Source of the DNA: Pedobacter yonginensis | Lineage (GTDB): Bacteria > Bacteroidota > Bacteroidia > Sphingobacteriales > Sphingobacteriaceae | Direction: 5' to 3' | Length of the DNA stretch: 64,000 nt | NCBI RefSeq assembly: GCF_003173595.1 | Contig: NZ_QGNZ01000001.1 | Coordinates: 1,054,001 to 1,118,000, forward strand | In this document: positions 43,255 through 51,244 of the stretch, piece by piece | How the letters are laid out: the number at the start of each line of letters is the position of its first letter | How positions within the stretch are numbered: the stretch's first letter is position 1 | Made by a program: the position numbers and the translations under genes | The notes under the pieces: generated by a model | Told to the model about the DNA's origin: nothing | Seen by the model: the letters and a program-made list of their open reading frames with translations, nothing else | Database searches by the model: none

Positions 43255-43311
43255 AAGTTTTACTGATTTTAAGCTATGCTTATCTAATCAATAATGCTCG
43301 CTTTATGTTTA

Positions 43312-43470
43312 TTATGCTGCCCTGCCAATCACTTTAAGCAAGATTGCAATTACTGCGATCACCAATAAAACGTGGATTATTCCGCCCACATCGCCGAAGC
43401 CGTGAAACACAAATCCTATGACCCAAAGTATTACCAATACTACTGCGACCAAATACAATAAATTTCCCAT
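43312..43470 (-). CDS. lmo0937/DUF5670 family small membrane protein
   Basis: A 52-residue protein, too short for many callers: MGNLLYLVAVVLVILWVIGF at the start, a central 'HGFGDVGGIIHVLL' turn and a second hydrophobic helix ending KVIGRAA. The two-helix hairpin with central Gly-rich loop fits the lmo0937 family found across Firmicutes and Bacteroidota; it is often linked with envelope stress but has no proven function. A perfect 9-bp inverted repeat (AGTGTTAAT 43471-43479, ATTAACACT 43506-43514) sits directly upstream of its ATG. Confidence 0.75.
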   Translation of the reverse strand: MGNLLYLVAVVLVILWVIGFVFHGFGDVGGIIHVLLVIAVIAILLKVIGRAA

Positions 43471-43616
43471 AGTGTTAATTTTTTTTAAGTAATTAAGTTT
43501 GATGTATTAACACTATGATTATACTTTTGTTTAAAAAATGTAAAGAAAAGTTCGAAATTGTTTTTCTGTATAGAGCCTACGGGCGTAGAAAAGTCGCAAT
43601 TAGTTGGCAAAAAAAA

Positions 43617-43643
43617 AGCCCTGAATACTTCAAATTCAGGGCT
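43617..43643 (-). terminator. Intrinsic terminator
   Basis: On the - strand AGCCCTGAA (43643-43635) pairs with TTCAGGGCT (43625-43617) and runs into TTTTTTTT. It follows the DUF2795 gene by 15 bases. Confidence 0.85.
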
Positions 43644-43657
43644 TTACATGTTGGTTT

Positions 43658-43879
43658 TTAATATTCGTCTTCGTTGAAGAAAAAATCTTCTTTGGTCGGG
43701 TAATCTGGCCAAATTTCTTCAATCGTTTCATAAGGCTCGCCATCATCCTCTAATGCTTGTAAGTTTTCGATCACTTCAACAGGGGCGCCAGAGCGGATTC
43801 CGTAATCAATTAATTCATCTTTAGTTGCAGGCCATGGTGCGTCTTCCAAGTGCGATGCTAGTTCTAATGTCCAATACAT
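43658..43879 (-). CDS. DUF2795 family protein
   Basis: A 73-residue acidic protein: MYWTLELASHLEDAPWPATK, then 'DELIDYGIRSGAPVEVIENL' and an acidic tail. The 'APWPATKDELIDYGIRSGAP..VIENLQAL' pattern is the DUF2795 domain as found in Bacteroidota. Function unknown. It has its own terminator and is 85 bases from the adenosyltransferase gene on the same strand. Confidence 0.85.
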   Translation of the reverse strand: MYWTLELASHLEDAPWPATKDELIDYGIRSGAPVEVIENLQALEDDGEPYETIEEIWPDYPTKEDFFFNEDEY

Positions 43880-43964
43880 ATCTTCAATTATATTAAATTC
43901 TTGTTCTTAATAATGCGCAAAGTATATTAAAATTTTTGAGCAAAACAAACTTATTTATCAACTA

Positions 43965-44513
43965 TTAAATTCGAGGAATCCAAATGTTTTCTTCTGCCTC
44001 AAAATCCATATTCAGTTTTCGTGCCAAAACAAATAAATAATCACTCAAACGATTCAAATAAATGGTTACACGCTCCTCTACAAAGCTATTTTCTGCAAGT
44101 TCTACTGTTAATCTTTCTGCTCTCCTACACACGCATCTGGCAATATGGCAGTATGAAACAACTGTATTTCCGCCAGGTAAAATAAAATGTTGTAATGCGG
44201 GTAGAAGTTCGTTCATGTCGTCCATCTCCTTTTCTAACAAGCTAATATCTGCATCATGCAAATCGGGGATCTTCATTTTAGATTTTTCCGGATCAGCCGC
44301 TAATGATGCGCCAATCGTAAAAAGTCTGTCTTGAATTTCTTTAAGCAACTTCTGATAAAGCGGATCAATGGCCTGACACATGATTAATCCAATATACGAG
44401 TTTAACTCATCTACGGTTCCGTAGGTTTCAATCCTTAAATGATATTTGGGTACACGGGTTCCGCCAATTAAAGATGTTTGGCCCTTATCTCCGGTTTTGG
44501 TATAGATTTTCAT
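43965..44513 (-). CDS. ATP:cob(I)alamin adenosyltransferase, PduO type
   Basis: Attaches the 5'-deoxyadenosyl group from ATP to cob(I)alamin, giving adenosylcobalamin. The 182 residues begin MKIYTKTGDKGQTSLIGGTR, which forms the ATP-binding loop, and include 'YGTVDELNSYIGL', 'FILPGGNTVVSYCHIARCVC RRAER' and the C-terminal 'YLNRLSDYLFVLARKLN'. Adenosylcobalamin is needed by any methylmalonyl-CoA mutase or diol dehydratase and, in this genome, probably by the CarH-like regulator. Confidence 0.94.
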   Translation of the reverse strand: MKIYTKTGDKGQTSLIGGTRVPKYHLRIETYGTVDELNSYIGLIMCQAIDPLYQKLLKEIQDRLFTIGASLAADPEKSKMKIPDLHDADISLLEKEMDDMNELLPALQHFILPGGNTVVSYCHIARCVCRRAERLTVELAENSFVEERVTIYLNRLSDYLFVLARKLNMDFEAEENIWIPRI

Positions 44514-44587
44514 TTCAAAAAGGTTAAAAATGGGATAATTTAAGGGCTATTTTTTGAAACCCAGAAAATTCACAATAAACCTCGAAA

Positions 44588-45346
44588 TTAATTAATTTTT
44601 TCCCAATCGCTACCACTTTCATTTAGTGCCTGTAAGCGTGGCGATACGGATTTAATTTCTGTATTTTGATAGTCGTTTTCAATCAATCCATCTCTCATAC
44701 GTACAATTCGGTGTGCATGTTGGGCAATATCTTCCTCGTGGGTTACCAAAATAATGGTGTTGCCCTTGCTGTGGATTTCTTCGAGCAGCGCCATAATCTC
44801 AATAGATGTTTTTGTATCTAAGTTTCCTGTAGGCTCATCGGCAAGGATGATAGAAGGGTTGTTGATTAATGCTCTGGCAACGGCTACACGTTGGCGCTGA
44901 CCTCCAGAGAGTTCGTTCGGCTTATGATCCATACGATTACCTAAACCAACATTCTCAAGTGCTTTTGCCGCTCTGGCATCCCTGTCCTTCTTACTCGTGC
45001 CAGCGTAAATTAAAGGGAGTGCAACATTATCTAAAGAGGTTGAGCGTGGTAGCAAGTTAAAGGTTTGGAAAACAAAACCAATCTCTTTATTTCGAACCTC
45101 TGCAAGTGCATCGTCCGTCATTTGGCTTACATTGGTTCCGTTTAAAATATAGGTGCCGCTAGATGGGGTATCTAAACAGCCTAAAATATTCATCAAAGTT
45201 GATTTACCAGAACCTGAAGGACCCATTAATGCCACAAATTCTCCCTTGTTAATATCTAATGAAACCGATTTTAAAGCGTGTATAACTTCTGTTCCAATTA
45301 CATATTTACGACCAATTTCTTTTATAGTAATGAGCGGTTTCTCCAT
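44588..45346 (-). CDS. ABC transporter ATP-binding protein, MacB/LolD type
   Basis: A 252-residue ATPase. Walker A is '[17 protein letters not shown]', the Q-loop '[20 protein letters not shown]', signature '[15 protein letters not shown]', Walker B '[13 protein letters not shown]' and the switch His in '[16 protein letters not shown]'. Closest in kind to MacB/LolD/FtsE ATPases that work with MacB-type permeases; one such permease is encoded 3.5 kb upstream on the same strand but is separated by other genes. A 35-residue C-terminal extension follows the ATPase core. Confidence 0.92.
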   Translation of the reverse strand: MEKPLITIKEIGRKYVIGTEVIHALKSVSLDINKGEFVALMGPSGSGKSTLMNILGCLDTPSSGTYILNGTNVSQMTDDALAEVRNKEIGFVFQTFNLLPRSTSLDNVALPLIYAGTSKKDRDARAAKALENVGLGNRMDHKPNELSGGQRQRVAVARALINNPSIILADEPTGNLDTKTSIEIMALLEEIHSKGNTIILVTHEEDIAQHAHRIVRMRDGLIENDYQNTEIKSVSPRLQALNESGSDWEKIN

Positions 45347-45399
45347 GTTTTTTCTTTTTTAGACAAGCTGAATGGTCGAGATGTTACAGTCGAGGAAAA

Positions 45400-45690
45400 T
45401 TACTTTTCAATAATTTTAGGAACCATAAAAAACTGATCGCTGTGTTTAGCGGAATTTTTTAAACCATCTGCTGTCGAAATTTCTTGTTTAACCACATCTT
45501 CTCTCCAAACATTTACGGCTTCGTTCATGTACACCAATGGTTTAACCTGAGTGGTATCCAGCTCGTTTAATTTTTCCATAAAAGACAAAATCTTGTTCAT
45601 TTCTGGAATGAGGGTATCTACCTCTTGCTCATCAATATGAATTCTAGCCAAATCGGCAATTTTATAAATGGTTTTTGCGTCTAAATTCAT
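45400..45690 (-). CDS. gatC: Aspartyl/glutamyl-tRNA amidotransferase subunit C
   Basis: Small subunit (96 residues) of GatCAB, which amidates Glu-tRNA(Gln) or Asp-tRNA(Asn). Matches include 'IYKIADLARIHIDEQEVDTL', 'KILSFMEKLNELDTTQVKPL' and 'VWREDVV'. gatA and gatB are not adjacent, which is usual in Bacteroidota. Its ATG is two bases from the plsC stop upstream. Confidence 0.93.
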   Translation of the reverse strand: MNLDAKTIYKIADLARIHIDEQEVDTLIPEMNKILSFMEKLNELDTTQVKPLVYMNEAVNVWREDVVKQEISTADGLKNSAKHSDQFFMVPKIIEK

Positions 45691-45692
45691 AT

Positions 45693-46418
45693 CTATTCTA
45701 TCTTACTATCAATCAGTTGGAAAACCTTTTCTTTCAATATATCGGCATCCAAATCAGCCAATTTTGAGGTATCAATCGGTTTGTGAATGTAAATATCGCA
45801 AATTCCCGGCTTACTTCCATACTTCGCGCCATCATCCCAATTGATTTTCCAAACATTAACAATGCTAACAGGCACTAAGGGAATGTTTTTGTCTATTGCC
45901 AATCGAAATGGCCCGTTTTTAAATTCACCGAGCTTTGGCGGATAGTTATCATCTATTTTCCCCTCCGGAAAAATGATTAAGCTCATCCCCTTTTCTAAAT
46001 TTTCACCTGCCTTTTTAAAGGCTCGAAATGCCGATATTTTGCTATCTCGATTAACGGCAATATCGATGGTTTTAAAAAAAATGCCCAGAACGGGATTGTT
46101 TAGCAACTCTTCTTTCCCCATAAAATGAAATTTACCGTGGCACATGATGCAAAAAACCATAATATCCAAGTTTGAAGTATGGTTGGCACAATAAATATAG
46201 GTTTGCCTATCGCTTAATTTCTCTTCGTATGTATAGCGAAAAACAACACCTGAAAATAGACTACACAGGAAACTATTGGCTTTTCTGCAAAAGTTTAGCA
46301 ATACATAGTGCTTCGGATTGCGAGATGTTAAGTAATACATCGGGTAAAAGAGCGCGAAGAAAAAGAGTATCCAGAATAAAAACCATATTCGGTGTACTTG
46401 CCTTAGAAAGTGAATCAT
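45693..46418 (-). CDS. plsC: 1-acyl-sn-glycerol-3-phosphate acyltransferase
   Basis: Membrane acyltransferase adding the second fatty acid to make phosphatidate. The 241 residues have an N-terminal hydrophobic segment ('IWFLFWILFFFALFYPMYYL'), the H-x4-D motif 'CANHTSNLDIMVFCI', 'MGKEELLNNPVLGIFFKTID', and 'IIFPEGKIDDN', in line with PlsC. It is followed by gatC on the same strand. Confidence 0.9.
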   Translation of the reverse strand: MIHFLRQVHRIWFLFWILFFFALFYPMYYLTSRNPKHYVLLNFCRKANSFLCSLFSGVVFRYTYEEKLSDRQTYIYCANHTSNLDIMVFCIMCHGKFHFMGKEELLNNPVLGIFFKTIDIAVNRDSKISAFRAFKKAGENLEKGMSLIIFPEGKIDDNYPPKLGEFKNGPFRLAIDKNIPLVPVSIVNVWKINWDDGAKYGSKPGICDIYIHKPIDTSKLADLDADILKEKVFQLIDSKIE

Positions 46419-46717
46419 AGATGTGTCAAAAATAGAAATTAGTTTGATAATTCATAAATCCCAACAAGATGGTCATATCCCTCTCTCATTTCCAGCGCAT
46501 TACAATACACTAAATCTTCAAACTATACCATTCTGACAAATGGTCTATTGGTTGAATGGAGTATGGATACCGTACTCAATTTCAACAGCATAAAGCAGTT
46601 AGATTATTGATCTACAACATCAAATTCAGTTTGATTAGGCCGTTCAACTTGATAGAATCGGATAAAATTAAATCTATACCATAATTGCTGGTAATTTATT
46701 TTTAATTTCGTGCCATT
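46419..46717. other. Intergenic region, no gene seen
   Basis: About 300 bases between the divergent plsC and trpS genes. It is AT-rich and must hold both promoters, but I find no clear TAnnTTTG box, hairpin or small gene. Confidence 0.5.
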
Positions 46718-47716
46718 ATGAAAGAAACAGTGGTGAGTGGCATTAGGCCAACAGGAAAGCTACATTTAGGTAATTATTTTGGTGCGGTAACGAATTTTGT
46801 GAAGATGCAGTACGATTACAACTGCTATTTTTTTATCGCCGATTTACATTCTTTAACCACCCACCCTACTCCTGGTGATTTACATGGCTATGTGAAACAC
46901 GTTTTGGTAGAGTATTTAGCTTGTGGAATAAATCCTGAGGAAACGACAATTTACGTTCAATCAGACGTTCCAGAGGTTTCGGAGCTCTATTTATACTTAA
47001 ACATGAATGCCTATTTGGGCGAATTGGAGCGCAGTGCCTCTTTTAAAGATAAGATTCGTTCGCATCCAGAAAACGTGAATGCGGGTTTGTTAACCTACCC
47101 TACTTTAATGGCGGCCGATATTTTAATCCACAGGGCAACGAAAGTGCCTGTTGGTAAAGATCAGGAGCAACATTTGGAAATGACCAGAACTTTTGGAAAC
47201 CGTTTTAACAGATTATACAATGCAGATTATTTCCCTGAATCTTTTGCTTTTAATTATGCTGAAAATCTGGTAAAAGTGCCGGGATTGGAAGGAAAAGGTA
47301 AAATGAGCAAATCTGACGGCGATGGCAATTGCATTTATTTGGCCGATAGCCCAGAAGTTATTCGTAAAAAGGTTGCCAGAGCGGTTAGTGATAGCGGACC
47401 AACGGAGGAAAACCAAACGAAGCCGGAAGCCATTCAAAACCTATTTGATTTGATGAAGATTGTTTCTACGCCAGATACCATTGAACATTTTGACGGTTTG
47501 TATAACAAAATGCAAATCCGTTATGGCGATATGAAAAAGCAGTTGGCAGAAGATATGATTGTTTTCAACACTCCAATACGCGAGCGTATAGAAGAATTAT
47601 CGAAAGATGAAACCTATTTACGTCAAGTAGCGAAACACGGTGCATTAAAAGCCAGAGAAAGTGCACAAAAAACCATTAGGGATGTGCGTAATTTAATTGG
47701 GTTTAAAAGTTTTTAA
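46718..47716 (+). CDS. trpS: Tryptophanyl-tRNA synthetase
   Basis: Class I synthetase charging tRNA(Trp). The 332 residues carry the HIGH-like motif 'SGIRPTGKLHLGNYFGAVTN', the tryptophan pocket 'YPTLMAADILIHRATKVPVG', 'KDQEQHLEMTRTFGNRFN' and the KMSKS loop 'GKGKMSKSDGDGNCIYL'. No T-box or leader peptide is visible. Confidence 0.97.
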   Translation: MKETVVSGIRPTGKLHLGNYFGAVTNFVKMQYDYNCYFFIADLHSLTTHPTPGDLHGYVKHVLVEYLACGINPEETTIYVQSDVPEVSELYLYLNMNAYLGELERSASFKDKIRSHPENVNAGLLTYPTLMAADILIHRATKVPVGKDQEQHLEMTRTFGNRFNRLYNADYFPESFAFNYAENLVKVPGLEGKGKMSKSDGDGNCIYLADSPEVIRKKVARAVSDSGPTEENQTKPEAIQNLFDLMKIVSTPDTIEHFDGLYNKMQIRYGDMKKQLAEDMIVFNTPIRERIEELSKDETYLRQVAKHGALKARESAQKTIRDVRNLIGFKSF

Positions 47717-47769
47717 TAATTTTAATAGATTTGAGAAGCAATTGTTTTAACAGCTTTCGCAAAGCTCAA

Positions 47770-47915
47770 ATCTATTCACTTATAAGCAGCATCTTAACTC
47801 AAATCTAATATCTCTTATCTAATACCTTTTAACTAATATCTCTTATCTAATATCTCGTATCTCAAATCTATTATCTCGTATCTCAAATCTATTATCTCAA
47901 ATCTCATAATCTCTA
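47770..47915. repeat. Degenerate 10-bp repeat array (TATCT / AAATCT)
   Basis: After the trpS end, the sequence consists of irregular repeats such as TATCTCTTATCTAATA and TATCTCGTATCTCAAATC, with a period near ten bases, running up to six bases before the kinase ATG at 47922. Low complexity, no coding potential. Confidence 0.8.
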
Positions 47916-47921
47916 ATAAAA

Positions 47922-48536
47922 ATGCACATAGCAATCGTAGGAAACATAGGCGCGGGTAAAACTACATTAACTGGTTTATTGGCAAAGCATTATGGGTGGG
48001 AAGCTTTATACGAAGCGGTGGACAATAACCCCTATCTGGAAGATTTTTATAGCGACATGAAACGTTGGAGCTTTAACCTTCAAATTTACTTCTTGAACAG
48101 TCGTTTTCAGCAGATTACCGAAATTGAAGTAAACAAAAGAAATGTTATTCAGGATAGAACCATTTATGAGGATGCGCATATTTTTGCTGAAAACTTGCAT
48201 GACATGGCCCTAATGACCACAAGAGACCATGATAACTATAGAGCCATTTTTGACAACATCACTTCCTTTATAAAACCGCCAGATTTGTTGGTGTATTTAC
48301 GTGCCTCGGTGCCCACTTTAGTTAATAACATCCAAAGACGTGGACGTGAGTACGAAGCGGGTATTCGGATTGATTATCTTTCTAAACTGAACGAAAAGTA
48401 CGAGGCCTGGATTAAGGGCTACGATTTGGGTAAGCTGTTGATTTTGGATAAGGATAAATTGGATTTCACCAATAACCCTGAAGATTTAGGAACGGTAATT
48501 CAATCTATAGAAGCTGAAATAAACGGTTTGTTTTAA
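47922..48536 (+). CDS. Deoxynucleoside kinase
   Basis: A 204-residue deoxyadenosine/deoxyguanosine-type kinase. P-loop 'IAIVGNIGAGKTTLTGLLA', substrate-base loop 'ALYEAVDNNPYLEDFYSDMK', and the 'QDRTIYEDAHIFAENLH' motif that carries the catalytic acid and Arg. It salvages deoxynucleosides to monophosphates in the cytosol. kdsB follows 13 bases later, so the two are co-transcribed, without a shared pathway. The upstream leader is the repeat array. Confidence 0.93.
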   Translation: MHIAIVGNIGAGKTTLTGLLAKHYGWEALYEAVDNNPYLEDFYSDMKRWSFNLQIYFLNSRFQQITEIEVNKRNVIQDRTIYEDAHIFAENLHDMALMTTRDHDNYRAIFDNITSFIKPPDLLVYLRASVPTLVNNIQRRGREYEAGIRIDYLSKLNEKYEAWIKGYDLGKLLILDKDKLDFTNNPEDLGTVIQSIEAEINGLF

Positions 48537-48549
48537 TAAAGTATATCAT

Positions 48550-49305
48550 ATGCCAAAAATCATCGGAATTATCCCTGCACGCTATGCTTCTACCCGTTTT
48601 CCTGGGAAACCCTTAGTGGATATTGCTGGAAAAAGCATGATTCGACGGGTATATGAGCAAGCCATGAAAGCCGGCAGTTTATCAAAAGTGGTTGTAGCCA
48701 CTGATGATGAAAGGATTGCTGATGAAGTAAAAAGTTTTGGCGGCGAGTCTGTTTTTACGGCTTCAACCCACCAGAGCGGAACGGATCGATGTGCAGAAGT
48801 TGCGGAGCAATTGCCCGAATACGACATTGTTATCAACATACAGGGTGATGAACCTTTTATTGAGCCTGCTCAGATTGATTTGTTGGCCAGTTGCTTTACA
48901 GAAGATAAGGTACAGCTGGCTACTTTAATTAAATCGATAGAAAGTCAGGAAAGTGTGTACAACCCAAATAGTCCAAAGGTGGTAATTGATGTTAATGGAA
49001 GGGCAATTTACTTCAGCCGAAGTCCCATTCCATTTATTAGAAACGGTGAACCAGGCGTTTGGGCAGAGAAACATCAGTTTTATAAACACGTGGGTATTTA
49101 TGGGTACCGAACTGAATCCTTAAAAGCGATTACCAAGCTCCCTCCATCCTCATTAGAAATTGCAGAAAGTTTAGAGCAATTGCGATGGATAGAAAATGGA
49201 TTTTACATTCAAACCAAAGTTACTGATTTAGAAACGGTTGCGATTGATACGCCAGAAGATCTTAAAAAGTTAAATAAACTTTTGAAAGCCCTGAAATTAG
49301 AATAA
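48550..49305 (+). CDS. kdsB: 3-deoxy-manno-octulosonate cytidylyltransferase
   Basis: Activates Kdo with CTP for lipid A-core assembly, which tells that this is an outer-membrane-bearing organism. The 251 residues contain 'IGIIPARYASTRFPGKPLVD', 'VVVATDDERIADEVKSFGGE', 'TSHQSGTDRCAE'-like 'STHQSGTDRCAEVAEQL', and 'INIQGDEPFIEPAQID'. Directly downstream of the deoxynucleoside kinase. Confidence 0.96.
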   Translation: MPKIIGIIPARYASTRFPGKPLVDIAGKSMIRRVYEQAMKAGSLSKVVVATDDERIADEVKSFGGESVFTASTHQSGTDRCAEVAEQLPEYDIVINIQGDEPFIEPAQIDLLASCFTEDKVQLATLIKSIESQESVYNPNSPKVVIDVNGRAIYFSRSPIPFIRNGEPGVWAEKHQFYKHVGIYGYRTESLKAITKLPPSSLEIAESLEQLRWIENGFYIQTKVTDLETVAIDTPEDLKKLNKLLKALKLE

Positions 49306-49339
49306 AAGCCAAATAACCATCTTTTAAATTCGTCGGTCG

Positions 49340-49408
49340 TGCTGAATTTATTTCAGCATCTTAATGGGTATTGATTTGCTCCAGTCTTTCACTTATAAGC
49401 TTAAACCG
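49340..49408. repeat. Dispersed hairpin repeat, copy 3
   Basis: TGCTGAATTTATTTCAGCA at 49340-49358 followed by TCTTAATGGGTATTGATTTG and a block ending GCTTAAACCGA. It aligns along its whole length with 13629-13700. It lies between the convergent kdsB and GNAT genes. Confidence 0.75.
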
Positions 49409-49415
49409 AAACAAT

Positions 49416-49910
49416 TTATTTTATAGTGTATTCCATTTGAATATTGCATCTGTTGTAAGGCGTTGGCTTACCTTCAACTTTTGTAAAGCCTAATTTGTGG
49501 TATAAATTAATGGCTGGCTCTAAAATGGTATTGCTTTCTAGGTAAACTTTAGATGCGCCTAAAGATTTGGCTTTATCCAGAACGGCGGTTGCCAGCAAAA
49601 AACCGATATTTTTCCCTTGTGCCTTCGGCGAAACCGCCATTTTTGCCAACTCATAATCGTATTCGTCATCAGCCATTTTAATTAGCGCACACACGCCTAC
49701 CACCACGCCTTGATACCGCGCCATTAAAATACAGCCTCCTTGATCTAAAATATAGCCTTGTGGGTTATCCAAAGCCTTGTAATCGGCGGCCTCCATGGTG
49801 AAATAGGTCGAAATCCATTCCTCATTTAGTGCTTTAAATACCGCTTGATATTCTGGTTTATAGTCGATGATTTCTATTTCTGGGCTGTATCTCTCTTTTT
49901 TATTTTCCAT
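49416..49910 (-). CDS. GNAT N-acetyltransferase
   Basis: A 164-residue acetyltransferase. The acetyl-CoA binding loop is 'MAVSPKAQGKNIGFLLATAV', followed by 'ASKVYLESNTILEPAINLYH KLGF'. Early sequence 'EIEIIDYKPEYQAVFKALNE' is the usual N-terminus of the family. Acceptor unknown. Confidence 0.9.
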   Translation of the reverse strand: MENKKERYSPEIEIIDYKPEYQAVFKALNEEWISTYFTMEAADYKALDNPQGYILDQGGCILMARYQGVVVGVCALIKMADDEYDYELAKMAVSPKAQGKNIGFLLATAVLDKAKSLGASKVYLESNTILEPAINLYHKLGFTKVEGKPTPYNRCNIQMEYTIK

Positions 49911-50285
49911 TAATTTTCTAAATACTAAGTTTGATTATCGGGGTGTTAAAGGGCTTTAATCATTAAGATAGAAGCTCAATTAAATTTCTTATAATCAGTT
50001 ATTTACACGCTATCACGGTTAATTTGTGGCTATAAAATTAGTTATATTTTTTGTGTTTTTATTTCGCTAAATTGACTTTGAAATGCGAATGAAATATACT
50101 TTATGCCTGTGCTAATTATTAAGCAGTTGCAAAGTTTTTAATCTTGTTTGTTATCGAATTTAAAATAGATGCATGCAAATATGCAAGTTTCTCCGTTGAA
50201 CACACGATGTCAGAGATTACGTCATTAAGCTATCTTACTGCAAGTTATCTCAACCTAATTTATTAGTAGAAAATGTAAACTTTTG
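49911..50285. other. Intergenic region left of the Hachiman cassette
   Basis: About 375 AT-rich bases between the GNAT gene and the hamA promoter. No open reading frame, no repeat and no hairpin is evident; it is the resident chromosomal side of the cassette boundary. Confidence 0.5.
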
Positions 50286-50293
50286 TATATTTG
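50286..50293 (+). promoter_or_regulatory. Candidate -7 box upstream of hamA, outside the cassette edge
   Basis: TATATTTG fits TAnnTTTG. It lies four bases left of the first cassette boundary repeat, so a transcript would begin about at the boundary and run into hamA, 52 bases before its ATG. Confidence 0.5.
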
Positions 50294-50296
50294 AGA

Positions 50297-50310
50297 GTTA
50301 GGCGTTATGC
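50297..50310. repeat. Left boundary repeat of the Hachiman cassette
   Basis: GTTAGGCGTTATGC, matching GTTAGCTGTCATGC at 53638-53651 in 11 of 14 positions. The last seven bases, GTTATGC, are the exact complement of GCATAAC at 53515-53521, the outer arm of the right-hand element. GTTAGGC fits the integron core-site consensus GTTRRRY. Confidence 0.6.
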
Positions 50311-50344
50311 CATTAACGACTGCAAACCAAAAACAGATGAACGA

Positions 50345-51244
50345 ATGAGACAATCATTACTTGACCTAATAGAGAAAACAATTGTTTATCAATATGACTT
50401 GCCAAATACAACTGCAGGAATAACAAAAACTATTGTTTCAGTTGATAATGACCAATGTTTCAAATCAGTTAACAAAAACGACTTTACTGAAATTATCTAC
50501 AATTCAATTTTAGAATACTCATTTAACGAATTTGAAATTGAAAATAAGGATTATGACAAATTACACTACATAGCCTTACAAAAAAGATTAAAATACAACC
50601 CAGATTTAGACCTTGACAAAAAAATTAAATACGGCTTTTTAGGAGAGGTTATATTGTTTAGTGTTTTATATGTTTTGTTTAAATCTCAGCCATTAATTGC
50701 AAGAGGATACTTCTATAATCCATTAGAAAATTCAGAAACGAAAGGATATGATTCTTACCATTTAATTGAAAATAATAATCAAACAGAACTCTGGTTTGGA
50801 GAAGTAAAATTCCATAGGAATTATAAAACTGGAGTAGATAGTATTTTTAAAAATATCGATAAAGCTATTTCAGATGATTATTTGAGGACAAATGTATTTG
50901 CAATTTCAAATCAAATTAATAATCTATATTATAAAGGTTCTAAAATAGAAACAGTAATTAAAGACTGGGAAGAAAACCCATATTTATCAATAATTGACGA
51001 ACTTAAACAACATAATATGAAACTGGTTTATCCAGTAATGTTATTGTATGAAGAAGACGATTTAGGATATGATGATAGTATTAAAAATATTCCAAAATAT
51101 ATTATTGAAAAATACGCAGCGAATACTTTCAGTATAACTCTTGACTATTCTATTTTTTTTATTTTGGTACCCATGAAAGACGTAAAAGCAATTAAAGAAG
51201 ATGTAATTAAATGGATAGAATTGAAGAAACCACTAATGTCTTAA
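50345..51244 (+). CDS. hamA: Hachiman defence protein HamA (DUF1837 nuclease)
   Basis: A 299-residue protein from the ATG at 50345; an in-frame TTG at 50291 lies inside the promoter box and cannot be the start. Residues 97-160 hold the HamA/DUF1837 nuclease core: Glu101 in 'YGFLGEVIL', Asp136 in 'ETKGYDSYHLI' and Glu153-x-Lys155 in 'ELWFGEVKFHRNY', a PD-(D/E)xK arrangement. HamA is the effector nuclease of Hachiman, held inactive by HamB until phage damage is sensed. Its 3' end overlaps hamB by 34 bases. The gene is visibly AT-richer than its neighbours, a sign of transfer. Confidence 0.88.
   Translation: MRQSLLDLIEKTIVYQYDLPNTTAGITKTIVSVDNDQCFKSVNKNDFTEIIYNSILEYSFNEFEIENKDYDKLHYIALQKRLKYNPDLDLDKKIKYGFLGEVILFSVLYVLFKSQPLIARGYFYNPLENSETKGYDSYHLIENNNQTELWFGEVKFHRNYKTGVDSIFKNIDKAISDDYLRTNVFAISNQINNLYYKGSKIETVIKDWEENPYLSIIDELKQHNMKLVYPVMLLYEEDDLGYDDSIKNIPKYIIEKYAANTFSITLDYSIFFILVPMKDVKAIKEDVIKWIELKKPLMS

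Noticed and set aside
47770-47915. CRISPR-like array
   Set aside because: Repeats are about ten bases, degenerate, without spacers of constant length and without cas genes.
50291-50344. TTG start for hamA at 50291
   Set aside because: It lies inside the TATATTTG promoter box and the extra 18 residues have no family resemblance; the ATG at 50345 gives the normal HamA length.
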